From an uncultured Treponema sp. (lineage in GTDB: Bacteria > Spirochaetota > Spirochaetia > Treponematales > Treponemataceae): a stretch of 64,000 nucleotides of DNA. The stretch covers positions 1 to 64,000 of the forward strand of contig CAMVHR010000003.1 of the NCBI GenBank assembly GCA_947167345.1, written 5' to 3'. Under the pieces are notes generated by a model, which saw only the letters and a list, made by a program, of their open reading frames with translations, was not told where the DNA came from and did no database searches. A program made the position numbers and the translations under genes. This document shows, piece after piece, positions 34,610-44,145 of the stretch. How positions within the stretch are numbered: the stretch's first letter is position 1; each line of letters starts with the position of its first letter.

Positions 34610-35869
34610 ATGAAATGCCTAAAAAAATGTATAATCGCAAGTATCTTTCTCTTTTCAGCAGCATGTACAGTTTTCGCAGTTAATATAGAATATGGAGGAC
34701 TTTCAACTTCAACCCTTTCTGCAGAAGGCGACAGTATTGAAGGCAGCGGAAAAACAAACCTTAACACAAAGGCAAAGGAAAACATAACAGGCTGGTTGAA
34801 GTTTCCTATTTTAGATGACGGCAGGTTCAACTTTGCAGGACAGGCAACAATCACTACTGAATACATACAAAAATATGAAGAAAAACGCCAGAACAAAATA
34901 GGAATAGACTTAGATCTGTTTAAATTTACATATCGTGAAAAGGTTGGTTCGGATTCATCAACATCGGTTACATTCGGACGTTTCGCATACAACCATTTGA
35001 CAAATGTGGTATTTTCACAAAACAACGATGGAATTCTTTTGCGCTTTGACGCACCTAAGGTAAAGTTTGGGTTATACGGAGGATACACAGGTCTTTTAAA
35101 CCAGCAGAACGCAAAGATGGTTTGGGAAACTGTCGAAAATGGGGAGCCAACATTCAAGAACTATCGAGAGCTTGACAAAGACCTTAAATGGTACGAGCAT
35201 CTGTACGAATGGGCAAATCCTTATGTAACAACTTCTCTGGTCATGTCTTTTCCATATCTTTTCCTGAACCAGACAGTGTCTTTTGAAATTACAAGCATAT
35301 TCGGTGCACGCGGTCCTGCGGATGTTCATCCTGAAGAAAATCGATATTATGCAACGCTCTGTTTTTCAGGACCTCTTGCACCAAAAGTGTCATATTCAGT
35401 CGCAACAACAATGTTTACCGAAAAATTCAATCATTTGGGAAATTTGACACAGTTATCATTTACATATAATACCGGTTACAAAAATGCAGCAATTTCTTTG
35501 ACTGGACTATACGCTTCTGGAAATGGAAACGGACCGTTCAGCCGTTTTATGGCATTTACAAGTTCTTCTGCGACTTACGCACTTGATGCCCCAGAATATT
35601 CAGGTCTCATGAAAATAGGAAGTTCCATTGCACTAAAACCATTGCACTGCCTCTATACATCAGCAGGAGCAGATGTAGTTTTCCTTTGTCCGGATCCAGA
35701 AAAAAAACATGGAGGCTGGATAGACCATGACGGATGGCAGTGGTATGCAGTTGCAAAATTACAGTGTACAAACGATTTCTCTGTTTCATTGACAGAGTAT
35801 CGTTATTATAGTAATGACTCAGTAAGAGATAATGGTGGGGCTACCTTAAAAGTTACCCTTGCATTCTAG
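34610..35869 (+). CDS. Predicted outer-membrane beta-barrel protein
   Basis: 419 aa. Signal peptide to about residue 23 (FLFSAACTVFA). The rest alternates hydrophobic and polar residues in amphipathic strands with many Tyr/Phe (GRFAYNHLTNVVFSQ, KFGLYGGYTGL, YRYYSNDS), and the protein ends in GGATLKVTLAF, a terminal Phe with alternating hydrophobics as in BAM substrates. No conserved domain recognised; it may be a porin-like barrel. Starts 3 nt after the upstream gene. Confidence 0.65.
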   Translation: MKCLKKCIIASIFLFSAACTVFAVNIEYGGLSTSTLSAEGDSIEGSGKTNLNTKAKENITGWLKFPILDDGRFNFAGQATITTEYIQKYEEKRQNKIGIDLDLFKFTYREKVGSDSSTSVTFGRFAYNHLTNVVFSQNNDGILLRFDAPKVKFGLYGGYTGLLNQQNAKMVWETVENGEPTFKNYRELDKDLKWYEHLYEWANPYVTTSLVMSFPYLFLNQTVSFEITSIFGARGPADVHPEENRYYATLCFSGPLAPKVSYSVATTMFTEKFNHLGNLTQLSFTYNTGYKNAAISLTGLYASGNGNGPFSRFMAFTSSSATYALDAPEYSGLMKIGSSIALKPLHCLYTSAGADVVFLCPDPEKKHGGWIDHDGWQWYAVAKLQCTNDFSVSLTEYRYYSNDSVRDNGGATLKVTLAF

Positions 35870-35891
35870 CTTAAACAAACGGAGGAATTTT

Positions 35892-36752
35892 ATGACAAAG
35901 ATTACAAAACTGCTTTTCGCTACTGCATTTGTTCTAACGGTAGCATCTTCAGCATTCGCTGCAGGCATTACAGCAAAAATAACGGCTGTCACAGGAAAAG
36001 TTCAGACTATGAAAAAAGGTTCTGAAGTCTGGAACGATGCAAAAATAGGCGACATACTTGAAGAAGGATCCATCATTGCAACAGGCTTCAATTCAAATGC
36101 AACATTGAACATCGACGGCTCTCTCTGTACACTGCAGCCAGTTACAAGACTTTCCCTTGAACAGCTTGCACAGAAAGAAGTGGCACAGAACGGAACTGAC
36201 AAGACTGTAACAAAAACATCTGTTTACATTGACACAGGAAAGGCTACTTTCAAAGTAAACTCAACGGCAAAAAAGCTTAATGATTTTAAGGTTCACTCAC
36301 CTGCATCAACGGCTTCTGTCCGCGGAACAGAGTTTACAGTCTATGCCGACGGAACAATCGAAACGACAGAAGGTCTTGTAGCTGCATCAGCAGGAGGCTC
36401 AAGGGCATCATTCAACACGCCTGCAAAAAGGGAAGAATACTTCATTGCTCCGGATATAAAGATTTCAGTGTTCACACCTACTTACAATGTAGGAGGCGGT
36501 GAAGGAGGAATGCCAGTTCATGCAGGTGAAAAAATACAGATAGATCCAAAGACAGGTACCCCGCAGTCTCCACTCGTACGTGCAAAAGAAGATCTTACAG
36601 ATTTAGGCAGCAGTACTGTAGCACTGGCTGATCTGGAAATTGAAGCAGGAGCAGCAACAGCACCATTTGCATCATCTGCAGTTCGTGATGAGGAACCAAT
36701 TACAGCAAGCGCAGCAAAAGGCGGAACTTCTTTCGAATTCTCTATCGAATAA
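35892..36752 (+). CDS. FecR-domain exported protein
   Basis: 286 aa from ATG at 35892, preceded by GGAGGA; an earlier start at 35859 lies in the upstream gene. Signal peptide ends near SSAFAAG. The FecR domain spans about 25-150: ITAVTGKVQTMKKGSEVW, IGDILEEGSIIATG, TLNIDG and FKVHSPASTASVRGTEFTVY, the last being the diagnostic motif. The C-terminus is Ala/Glu-rich and probably disordered. Stand-alone FecR-domain proteins like this lack the FecR anti-sigma part and are often found beside CHASE2 cyclases, as here. Confidence 0.88.
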   Translation: MTKITKLLFATAFVLTVASSAFAAGITAKITAVTGKVQTMKKGSEVWNDAKIGDILEEGSIIATGFNSNATLNIDGSLCTLQPVTRLSLEQLAQKEVAQNGTDKTVTKTSVYIDTGKATFKVNSTAKKLNDFKVHSPASTASVRGTEFTVYADGTIETTEGLVAASAGGSRASFNTPAKREEYFIAPDIKISVFTPTYNVGGGEGGMPVHAGEKIQIDPKTGTPQSPLVRAKEDLTDLGSSTVALADLEIEAGAATAPFASSAVRDEEPITASAAKGGTSFEFSIE

Positions 36753-36770
36753 TATTTATTTGTTGCGAAA

Positions 36771-36798
36771 AGGACTGTCCTAAGGAAAGGACAGTCCT
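36771..36798 (+). terminator. Terminator after the FecR gene
   Basis: AGGACTGTCC (36771-36780) and GGACAGTCCT (36789-36798) form a perfect 10-bp stem; a weak T-rich tract follows. Confidence 0.7.
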
Positions 36799-36838
36799 AA
36801 TTATTTAAAATAAAAGAGCTTTACATCATAAAATCACC

Positions 36839-36867
36839 TTTACAGCTAAAACTTTTCATGCTAGAAT
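36839..36867 (+). promoter_or_regulatory. Promoter of the cellobiose phosphorylase gene
   Basis: TTTACA (36839-36844), 17-bp spacer, TAGAAT (36862-36867). The leader of about 66 nt is the longest of the mapped promoters in the window and ends with AGGAGGAAACT before the ATG at 36940. Confidence 0.7.
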
Positions 36868-36939
36868 AAGACCAACTACAACGTTTTCGTAAAATGCGAT
36901 TTCGTTCTAAAAAGCGGACATTTCAATCAGGAGGAAACT

Positions 36940-39420
36940 ATGAAATTCGGACATTTTGATGATGTAAACCGAGAATATGTCATTAATACCCCACTCACAC
37001 CATATCCATGGATCAACTATTTGGGAAATGAAAAATTCTTCTCACTTATTTCTAACACTTCAGGAGGATACGCATTTTTTACAGATGCCCGACTCCGCCG
37101 CCTCACCCGCTACCGATATAACGACATTCCATTAGATACAAACGGACGCTACCTTTACATAAAAGATGGCGATACCATTTGGAATCCTGGATACAAACCA
37201 ATGAAGACAAAGCTTGATTCTTATGAGTGTCGTCATGGCTTTGGATATACGAAAATTTCTTCTTCAAAGAATAATCTTTCTGCAGATGTCCTTTACATGG
37301 TACCTAATGGAGAAAACTGTGAAGTAGAAATGATTACTGTAAAAAACAACAGTAATGACATAAAATCAATTTCAATCACATCTTTTGTAGAATGGTGTCT
37401 TTACAATGCATCTGATGACTGTCAGAACTTCCAGAGAAACTTTTCTACTGGTGAAGTAGAAATTGAAGGCAGCGCAATCTACCACAAAACAGAATATCGC
37501 GAAAGACGAAACCACTTTACATTCTACAGTGTAAACGAACCTATTGCAGGTTTTGATACAGACAGAGAATCTTTCATGGGTCTACACAATGACCTTTCAA
37601 CGGCAGATACGATTCTTGCAGGAAAAAGCAAGAACTCTGTAGCAGATGGATGGTCTCCAATTGCAAGCCATCGCCTTGAATGTACTCTCAAACCAGGAGA
37701 CAGCAAGACTTACATTTTCGTTCTTGGCTATATCGAAAATGACAATGACAAGAAATTTATTCCAACAGAGAAAGCTCCAAAAGATTTACTCCGCACAAAC
37801 ACAGCAAGCGGAATCATAAATAAAGAAAAAGCTTATGAGCTTCAGAAGAAGTTTGACACACCTGCAAAAGTACAGGCTGCCTTTGACACATTAAAAGCTT
37901 TCTGGGATGAAACTCTCTCTCACTTTGTCATTAAAACAGGAGATGAAAAGCTTGACCGCATGAGTGTATGGAATCAGTATCAGTGTGTCGTTACATACAA
38001 CTTTGCACGTTCTGCTTCATACTTTGAAAGTGGTATTGGACGCGGCCTCGGCTTCCGTGATACATCTCAGGACATGCTCGGTGCAGCTCACCAGATGCCA
38101 AAGTCAAGAATCCGCGAACGTCTTTATGATGTAGCAGCAACACAGTTTGAAGACGGTTCTGCATATCACCAGTTCCAGCCTTTGACAAAGCGTGGAAACG
38201 CAGACATTGGCTCTAACTTTAATGACGATCCACTTTGGCTTGTACTCGGTGTAGGCAACTACATCCGCGAAACAGGAGATACAGACTTCCTCAAAGTAGA
38301 CGTACCATTTGACAACTCAGAAACAAATAAGGCAACTATGTTTGAGCACTTGAAGCGCTCTTACAATTACATACCAAACCACATGGGACCACATGGTCTT
38401 CCACTCATCGGACGTGCCGACTGGAACGACTGCCTTAACCTTAACTGCTTCTCTACAAATCCAAATGATTCTTTCCAGACTTGTACAAACAAGGAAGGCA
38501 AGAACGCTGAATCTGTAATGATCGCCCAGATGTTCGTATTCGTAACACCAGATTACGCAGCAATGTGCCGCCTGATGGGAGAAGAAGAAGAAGCTAAAAA
38601 AGCTGAAGCACTCTGCAAAAAGATGGAAGAAGCCATTTGTACAGCAGGATGGGACGGAGAATGGTATGTACGTGCTTATGACGACTTTGGCAACAAAATC
38701 GGAAGCAAAGAATGTAAAGACGGAAAAATCTTTATTGAGACACAGGGCTTCGGCACAATGGCACAGGTTGGTGCAGACAAGGGATATCCAGCAAAGGCTT
38801 TGGACAGCACAAAGAAATATCTTGATTCAAAGTACGGCATTGTAATCGTAGATCCACCTTACAGCGAATACCACGTAGAGCTTGGAGAAGTTTCTTCATA
38901 TCCGCCAGGATACAAAGAGAACGGTGGTATCTTCTGCCACAACAATCCTTGGGTCATCATTGGAGAAATCAAGACTGGTCGTCCTGATGATGCTTGGGTA
39001 CACTACACAAAGATTGCACCTGCATATCTGGAAGAAATCAGCGACCTTCACAGGACAGAGCCTTACGTATATGCACAGATGATAGCCGGAAAAACAGCAA
39101 GCCGTTTCGGTGAAGCTAAGAACAGCTGGCTTACAGGAACTGCAGCATGGAACTTTGTTGCCCTTTCTCAGTACATCTGCGGACTTCAGCCTTCTTATGA
39201 CGGACTCCGCATAGAGCCACGTCTGCCCGCACACGTAAAAAATGCTGAATTCATCAGAAAGTTCAGGGGAACTACATATCACATTACAGTAGTAAATAAC
39301 AATAATACTGGAAATGTTGTACTCACGCTCAAAGATGCAGCAAGTGCAAAAGTAAACGGTAATGTAGTTTCTGCAAATGCCAATGCAAAAGATGTATATC
39401 TTACAGCAACTGTAGGCTGA
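36940..39420 (+). CDS. Cellobiose/cellodextrin phosphorylase (GH94)
   Basis: 826 aa with a strong SD. N-terminal beta-sandwich (1-290, MKFGHFDDVNREYVINTPLT, TPYPWINYLGNEKF), helical linker, and an (alpha/alpha)6 barrel (about 320-770) with GRGLGFRDTSQDMLG and the catalytic acid in IGRADWNDCLNLNCFST (Asp near 494). The size and the RADWNDCLN motif match cellobiose phosphorylase better than chitobiose or cyclic glucan members. It phosphorolyses cellobiose to glucose 1-phosphate and glucose in the cytoplasm; no signal peptide. Its own promoter and terminator make it monocistronic. Confidence 0.92.
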   Translation: MKFGHFDDVNREYVINTPLTPYPWINYLGNEKFFSLISNTSGGYAFFTDARLRRLTRYRYNDIPLDTNGRYLYIKDGDTIWNPGYKPMKTKLDSYECRHGFGYTKISSSKNNLSADVLYMVPNGENCEVEMITVKNNSNDIKSISITSFVEWCLYNASDDCQNFQRNFSTGEVEIEGSAIYHKTEYRERRNHFTFYSVNEPIAGFDTDRESFMGLHNDLSTADTILAGKSKNSVADGWSPIASHRLECTLKPGDSKTYIFVLGYIENDNDKKFIPTEKAPKDLLRTNTASGIINKEKAYELQKKFDTPAKVQAAFDTLKAFWDETLSHFVIKTGDEKLDRMSVWNQYQCVVTYNFARSASYFESGIGRGLGFRDTSQDMLGAAHQMPKSRIRERLYDVAATQFEDGSAYHQFQPLTKRGNADIGSNFNDDPLWLVLGVGNYIRETGDTDFLKVDVPFDNSETNKATMFEHLKRSYNYIPNHMGPHGLPLIGRADWNDCLNLNCFSTNPNDSFQTCTNKEGKNAESVMIAQMFVFVTPDYAAMCRLMGEEEEAKKAEALCKKMEEAICTAGWDGEWYVRAYDDFGNKIGSKECKDGKIFIETQGFGTMAQVGADKGYPAKALDSTKKYLDSKYGIVIVDPPYSEYHVELGEVSSYPPGYKENGGIFCHNNPWVIIGEIKTGRPDDAWVHYTKIAPAYLEEISDLHRTEPYVYAQMIAGKTASRFGEAKNSWLTGTAAWNFVALSQYICGLQPSYDGLRIEPRLPAHVKNAEFIRKFRGTTYHITVVNNNNTGNVVLTLKDAASAKVNGNVVSANANAKDVYLTATVG

Positions 39421-39452
39421 TAAAGGCATAAACTGCAATATTATAAAGAAAT

Positions 39453-39487
39453 AAAGGGCTGTCTAAAAAATTTGGCAGCCCTTTTTT
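39453..39487 (+). terminator. Terminator after the cellobiose phosphorylase gene
   Basis: AAAGGGCTG (39453-39461) pairs with CAGCCCTTT (39476-39484), followed by a T run. A/T ends suggest bidirectional capacity. Confidence 0.85.
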
Positions 39488-39492
39488 ACTAT

Positions 39493-39526
39493 TTGCAAAA
39501 GCAAATGAATATACTATAATACAGAC
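39493..39526 (+). promoter_or_regulatory. Promoter of the lipoprotein gene, leaderless type
   Basis: TTGCAA (39493-39498), 16-bp spacer, TATAAT (39515-39520), then ACAGAC and the ATG at 39527. Transcription should begin at the start codon. Confidence 0.6.
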
Positions 39527-40288
39527 ATGATTAAAAATTTCATTAACTTTTCAATTACTTTGTTTATCCTGTGTACTGTCATAACAGTTTCCTCATGCGA
39601 AAAGCTGCAAACCAGAAATTCTGTACGACATGAAAAAGAATTGGAAGCAGAACCTGTTGCAGAAGAAATAAAATATAATCCAGAAGACGGTTTAATCTGT
39701 ATACTGTTCGGAGAAGATTTTACTGTTGACACTTTTTATGACGATGCCATACGACAACTGGCGGAAAAGTACGGTCTGGCAGACGAAGGAGGCATCATAC
39801 TGCCTCTAAAATATCCTGATGACGTAAAATCTAGAATATCCAATTTTTACGACATCATTACAGAGCATAAAATAAGGGGAATAATCTTGCTGGGAGCACC
39901 AGAGGGCACTCACAAGGCCTTATACCGGCTCCGCTCAAAACCAAGCGAAGAAGAAGAAGCTCCATATACAAATGCAATATTTTCACTAATGCCTCAGGAT
40001 GATATTCTTGGGCAGGAATCTACTTGTGATTTCATTCTTGAATATGAAAGGAATTCTGCAGACAGCGATTTGGAAAATGAAATTTCAATTACACCGCAAC
40101 TGGCAGAAACCGCAGAAAGTATTGTAATCAGGGCTGTACGCTACATTGAAGAAAATCCGAATCCAATGCAGCCAACGACAGAACTGAGGGAACATGTACA
40201 GACTATTGTCGGAGCAAAAAAAGTACGCCGTTATACAGACCCAGAAACAGGATTACAGGCAATAAATCATTTCGTAATTGAACAGTAA
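39527..40288 (+). CDS. Lipoprotein of unknown function
   Basis: 253 aa. The signal ends in a lipobox at TVSSC (lipidated Cys about 24). The mature part has alternating strand/helix segments (GLICILFGEDFTVDTFYDDA, IRGIILLGAPEGTHKAL) suggestive of a Rossmann-like or periplasmic-binding-protein lobe, but I cannot place it in a family. Its C-terminus RYTDPETGLQAINHFVIEQ is polar. Followed 8 nt later by a phosphoesterase gene with AAGGAG, so the two are probably cotranscribed. Confidence 0.65.
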   Translation: MIKNFINFSITLFILCTVITVSSCEKLQTRNSVRHEKELEAEPVAEEIKYNPEDGLICILFGEDFTVDTFYDDAIRQLAEKYGLADEGGIILPLKYPDDVKSRISNFYDIITEHKIRGIILLGAPEGTHKALYRLRSKPSEEEEAPYTNAIFSLMPQDDILGQESTCDFILEYERNSADSDLENEISITPQLAETAESIVIRAVRYIEENPNPMQPTTELREHVQTIVGAKKVRRYTDPETGLQAINHFVIEQ

Positions 40289-40296
40289 GGAGTTTT

Positions 40297-40965
40297 ATGA
40301 ACGCTCTTACGCAAGATGAGACATTGTTAATAGGAAGCAGTAAAGATATAGAAAATCTGGCACAGAAAGAAGAAGCGACAGTACTTGTTATATCTGATTC
40401 TCACGGTGCAAAGGAAAAACTAAAATCAATACTGAATGAAAGGGGAGCTTACAGTGACGCACTTGTATTTTGCGGCGACGGAATCGGAGATTTGTTGAGC
40501 ATTATAGTCCAAGCAACTTATGATGATGCAGTAATGCAGACAATACCACCTGTAATAGCAATTGTTCAGGGCAACAACGATTCAGGCTTTTACATGCTCA
40601 GGACACAAGAAGAAAGAATAAAAGCACCTCTTACACAGACAATGACAATATGTGCACATAAATTTTTCATAACTCACGGTCACAGGTTCTGTCTATATGA
40701 TGGAACTATGCCATTAGTAACAGCAGCACAGCAGGAAGAAGCAGAAGCTGTTCTATACGGACATACACACGTTGCCATTGGAGAGAAAAGTCACGGAATG
40801 CTGACACTGAACCCAGGAAGCTGTGCCAGACCAAGAGACAGGCAGCTACCATGCTATGCTATTTTAAATGTCAAAAAAACTTCTTCAAACTTCGGATTTA
40901 TGTTCTATGAGATCTCTGGATTAAAGAGCCACCTATATGCCCCAGAATTTTCCGGCTTGTGGTAA
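40297..40965 (+). CDS. YfcE/MJ0936-type metallophosphoesterase
   Basis: 222 aa. All five calcineurin-like motifs are present in order: VISDSHG, FCGDGIGD, VQGNNDS, ITHGHRF and YGHTHVA. These bind a two-metal centre (usually Mn). Relatives hydrolyse phosphodiesters in vitro; the physiological substrate is unknown. A 35-residue N-terminal extension precedes the domain. Its 3' end overlaps the convergent MBL gene by 33 bp. Confidence 0.88.
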   Translation: MNALTQDETLLIGSSKDIENLAQKEEATVLVISDSHGAKEKLKSILNERGAYSDALVFCGDGIGDLLSIIVQATYDDAVMQTIPPVIAIVQGNNDSGFYMLRTQEERIKAPLTQTMTICAHKFFITHGHRFCLYDGTMPLVTAAQQEEAEAVLYGHTHVAIGEKSHGMLTLNPGSCARPRDRQLPCYAILNVKKTSSNFGFMFYEISGLKSHLYAPEFSGLW

Positions 40966-41619
40966 AAGAAAACCTGACTTTCCATGCCCAGGAAATACGC
41001 GAACATCTTCAGGAAGTTCCGTATGAAGCCTTTTAAGGCTATCAGCCATTTCATAATCAGAACCACCTGCTAAATCGGTTCTTCCATACGCCCCGTAAAA
41101 CAGAGTGTCACCGGACAAAAGTAATTTTTTTTCTGAATTATACAGACAGCAACTGCCTTTGGTATGCCCCGGTGTATGCAAAACCTTCCATTCAGAAAAT
41201 AAGACATCACCTTCATTCAAAAGCTTTGTTGGTTCTGGAAGATTAGTGACAAAAGGAATAAAATCTTCAAACTCCGTATCATTTAATACTGTTTCTTGTG
41301 CAGAACAGGAGTCTTTGCCAATAAAAGCAGCATCATTTGCATGAATATACACAGCCAAAGAAGGAAAAGCAGAACATAATGCAGGCAGACCAGCAACATG
41401 GTCAAAATGCCCGTGAGTTAATACAACTGCAACAGGAGTTAGAGAATTTTTTTTAATGAAATCCGTCACGATCTGCGAATCACGACTATAGTCACAACAC
41501 GCAGAATCAACGACAAACACACGGTTTTCATCAAGCGGAACAATATAAGTGTTCACGCTTAACGGTCCCGTATGTAATACTACTAAATCAGACAAATTAA
41601 TAAGCTGCACCTGAGCCAA
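40933..41619 (-). CDS. MBL-fold metallo-hydrolase (glyoxalase II-like)
   Basis: 228 aa. Zinc motifs: LTHGHFDHVAGL, HTPGHTKGSCCLYN and LLSGDTLFYGAYGRTDLAGG; final His in FPGHGKSG. This is the short cytoplasmic YcbL/GloB-like form without the GloB C-terminal domain. It begins within the last codons of the upstream RNA-binding-protein gene (23-bp overlap). Confidence 0.88.
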   Translation of the reverse strand: MAQVQLINLSDLVVLHTGPLSVNTYIVPLDENRVFVVDSACCDYSRDSQIVTDFIKKNSLTPVAVVLTHGHFDHVAGLPALCSAFPSLAVYIHANDAAFIGKDSCSAQETVLNDTEFEDFIPFVTNLPEPTKLLNEGDVLFSEWKVLHTPGHTKGSCCLYNSEKKLLLSGDTLFYGAYGRTDLAGGSDYEMADSLKRLHTELPEDVRVFPGHGKSGFLLPQAGKFWGI

Positions 41620-42478
41620 AGTGAGACTTCACCTGACCATCATCTGTTGTCTCAGAATAAGGCTTCTGACCAACACCAGATTCACCAGAAGAAATTTTTG
41701 ACTGCATTGCAAATGACTGCTGCTGGGCAAAAGCAGCCTGCTCTTCAAAAATCTTTGCTGTTTCAGAAGTATCTGCAACACCATGAGACTCATTGCTTAC
41801 ATTTGCAGGAATAGAAATGTCAGAATCATCATCAGCAACAGCAGCTGTAGAAGCCACTACAGAATCTGAGGAAACAGAATCAGATTCTTCATCCTTCTGC
41901 TTTGAATAGCTTACCTGAAGCTTTCTGCCCCTGTACTCATAACCATTAAGAGAACTTATTACTTTATCGCAATCTTCACTAAAAAGCTGGATAAATGAAT
42001 AGTTTGCAAGAACACGGATGTCTCCGATTCTTTCCCTGTCAAGACCACATACACTAACAAGAAGGCCAACCAAATCACGAGGATAAACACGGCGATTGCG
42101 TCCAATTCCAATAAAAATTGTAGAAGCTACAGATTCATCTATCTGTACACGTGGAGGACGCTCTGTACGCTCAGTACGTTCCACACGCTCAGAAGAAACA
42201 TTCTTGCGTGATGAAGAACGGTCTGAATTTCTATCTCTTGAAAATTTATCGAATCTATCTGAACGATCATGACCAAAACGTCCACGACCGCCTGAAAGTG
42301 CCTGTTTTACAAGATAAGCGGCAACATACTTTCTTTTTGACAAAGGAACATTTTTTGCATAAAGCTTTTTAATTGAACCAAACAGCTGAATATCAGCCTC
42401 ACTTGCATTTTTTACATTTTCTACAGCATCTTTTAACAAAGAAATAATCTGTTCTTCACTAGGATTGTTGTTATACAT
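41597..42478 (-). CDS. DbpA-type RNA-binding domain protein
   Basis: 293 aa, preceded by AAGGAG. A helical N-terminus (1-60), an Arg/Ser/Asp-rich disordered stretch (65-110, RFDKFSRDRNSDRSSSRK), then a DbpA-like RNA-recognition fold (about 115-195: TIFIGIGRNRRVYPRDLVGL, IGDIRVLANYSFIQLF, YRGRKLQVSYSK). The C-terminus is acidic and Ser-rich. The helicase part of DbpA is absent, so it probably binds RNA as an accessory to a separate helicase or ribosome-assembly factor; that is inference. Confidence 0.8.
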   Translation of the reverse strand: MYNNNPSEEQIISLLKDAVENVKNASEADIQLFGSIKKLYAKNVPLSKRKYVAAYLVKQALSGGRGRFGHDRSDRFDKFSRDRNSDRSSSRKNVSSERVERTERTERPPRVQIDESVASTIFIGIGRNRRVYPRDLVGLLVSVCGLDRERIGDIRVLANYSFIQLFSEDCDKVISSLNGYEYRGRKLQVSYSKQKDEESDSVSSDSVVASTAAVADDDSDISIPANVSNESHGVADTSETAKIFEEQAAFAQQQSFAMQSKISSGESGVGQKPYSETTDDGQVKSHFGSGAAY

Positions 42479-42554
42479 TCAAAAAACTCCTTAATAAAAA
42501 TGGAGGTAAACAGACAGCCTTGCAAACAACGTTTGAAAGCCGAGCCTCCTTTCC

Positions 42555-43475
42555 TTAATCACTGTCCTTTAACAAATCTGCCAGATAGCCAGAACCAAGT
42601 CTTGTAAATCCATTTTGAATCAACAAAGACTCCATAGCATCTGTGATGACAGCATTAAAAACTAAAACCCATTGAATTCCACGGTCTTTAAGATTGTCAA
42701 GGCACTTAGCAAGCAGCTCCTTGCCAATACCAAGCCCCCGGTAATCCTGCACAACAAAAAAATCAGTCACAACTGCTGCTTTTTTTGAAGAGGACGAACA
42801 AGAAGAAAAAAGAAGGCATCCAGCAAACTCTTCTGACTGGGTATAGCAGACAAAGCCAGATTTCTGATCAAAATCAGCAAAAGATGACAGTCTTTGCCAC
42901 AAAAAACCAACGGCATCCCCCACTTCTAAAGGAAACTGGTTTCTGTATTCTTCTTTTATAAGCTCACATCCATGAGAAATACAATTCCTGTCCCTGCCAG
43001 AATTGTACATATTAAAAACAAAATCATTACGGACAAGCTCTTCAGTTTCATCAATACATTCATCTTCCGAATATTCAAGCTGTTCAAGCCCCCATGATTC
43101 ACGGAGAGAGCCGTACCACTCATTCAAACGTTTTTTCATTCGGGCATTCTTAAAAAAATGCCATTTACGCTCAACTTCAGGGTACGATTTTATAACATCT
43201 TTAAATTTTCTAAAAACCCCCCTTCCACCTGTCAAAACCCGTCTTAACTCTTCACGAGCCAGCGGTGCATGTAAATTATTGGTAAACTCCTGCAAAACGG
43301 AGTACCCGTCTCCGCTTGACCATACAGGCAGTGCATAATAATTGACTTCATCAACTGTTATAGATTCAGCGGCAACAACAACTCCATTTGCAGCATCAAC
43401 AGCTTTCAGGTTCTGTTGATCTTCCATGGCAAAAAGAATATCGTCTGCAAGAGAATCTGTCAGTTCAAAAGTCAT
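42555..43475 (-). CDS. GNAT-family N-acetyltransferase
   Basis: 306 aa. The C-terminal third is a GNAT domain with acetyl-CoA motif A in DFFVVQDYRGLGIGKELLAK and motif B VFNAVITDAMESLLIQNGFT. The first 170 residues (VVAAESITVDEVNYYALPVW, RVLTGGRGVFRKFKDVI) are not recognised and may determine the substrate. It follows clpP by 9 nt. Confidence 0.8.
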   Translation of the reverse strand: MTFELTDSLADDILFAMEDQQNLKAVDAANGVVVAAESITVDEVNYYALPVWSSGDGYSVLQEFTNNLHAPLAREELRRVLTGGRGVFRKFKDVIKSYPEVERKWHFFKNARMKKRLNEWYGSLRESWGLEQLEYSEDECIDETEELVRNDFVFNMYNSGRDRNCISHGCELIKEEYRNQFPLEVGDAVGFLWQRLSSFADFDQKSGFVCYTQSEEFAGCLLFSSCSSSSKKAAVVTDFFVVQDYRGLGIGKELLAKCLDNLKDRGIQWVLVFNAVITDAMESLLIQNGFTRLGSGYLADLLKDSD

Positions 43476-43484
43476 AGTCTGCCG

Positions 43485-44096
43485 TTAGTTCAAGTCTGAG
43501 CGCTTTGTAATGACCCTGCTTATAAGTCCATATTCAACAGACTCATTGGCATCAAGCCAGTAATCACGGTCAGTATCTCTGGAAACCTTATCCAGAGGAG
43601 TTCCTGTCTCAAAAGCAATAATGTCATTGAGTTTTGCCTTTGTCTTCGCAATCTCTGCCGCATGAATTTCAATATCAGTAGCAACACCTTTCATGCCACT
43701 GGAAGGCTGATGAATAAGATAATGGCTGTGAGGCAGTCCAAGACGGCGTTCCTTAGGAGCAGCAAGCAGAATGAGGGCTGCAGCACTTGCAATAAGACCC
43801 ATTCCAATGGTATACACAGGAGCATTTACAAAACGGATTGCATCAAAAATTGCAAAACCAGCATCAACATCGCCACCAGGAGAATCAATGTAAATGTATA
43901 TAGGCTTATCGCTGTCTGCTTCAAGTATAAGAATCTGACGGATTATTTTCTCAGCATTATCTTCATTAATTTCGCCACTCAAAAGAATCTGACGTGTTTT
44001 TAAGAATTTTTCAGCAAGAGGATCTGGAGAATCATTCTTCTTTTTTTCATCATTCTCTTCATCTTCACATACAGTTTTCATAAATGAATTAATCAT
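43485..44096 (-). CDS. clpP: ATP-dependent Clp protease proteolytic subunit
   Basis: 203 aa serine protease of the ClpP fold. Catalytic Ser is in GMGLIASAAALILLA, His in HYLIHQPSSG, and Asp in TPLDKVSRDTDRDYWL. The N-terminus is acidic (DEENDEKKKNDSPDP), longer than the axial loop of canonical ClpP1, so this may be the second ClpP paralogue common in spirochaetes. No clpX or clpA is adjacent. Works as a barrel with a Clp ATPase in the cytoplasm. Confidence 0.9.
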   Translation of the reverse strand: MINSFMKTVCEDEENDEKKKNDSPDPLAEKFLKTRQILLSGEINEDNAEKIIRQILILEADSDKPIYIYIDSPGGDVDAGFAIFDAIRFVNAPVYTIGMGLIASAAALILLAAPKERRLGLPHSHYLIHQPSSGMKGVATDIEIHAAEIAKTKAKLNDIIAFETGTPLDKVSRDTDRDYWLDANESVEYGLISRVITKRSDLN

Positions 44097-44145
44097 TTTA
44101 ACTCCAACAAATAACGTAGTTGCTACATTCTACTAAAAATTCTGC

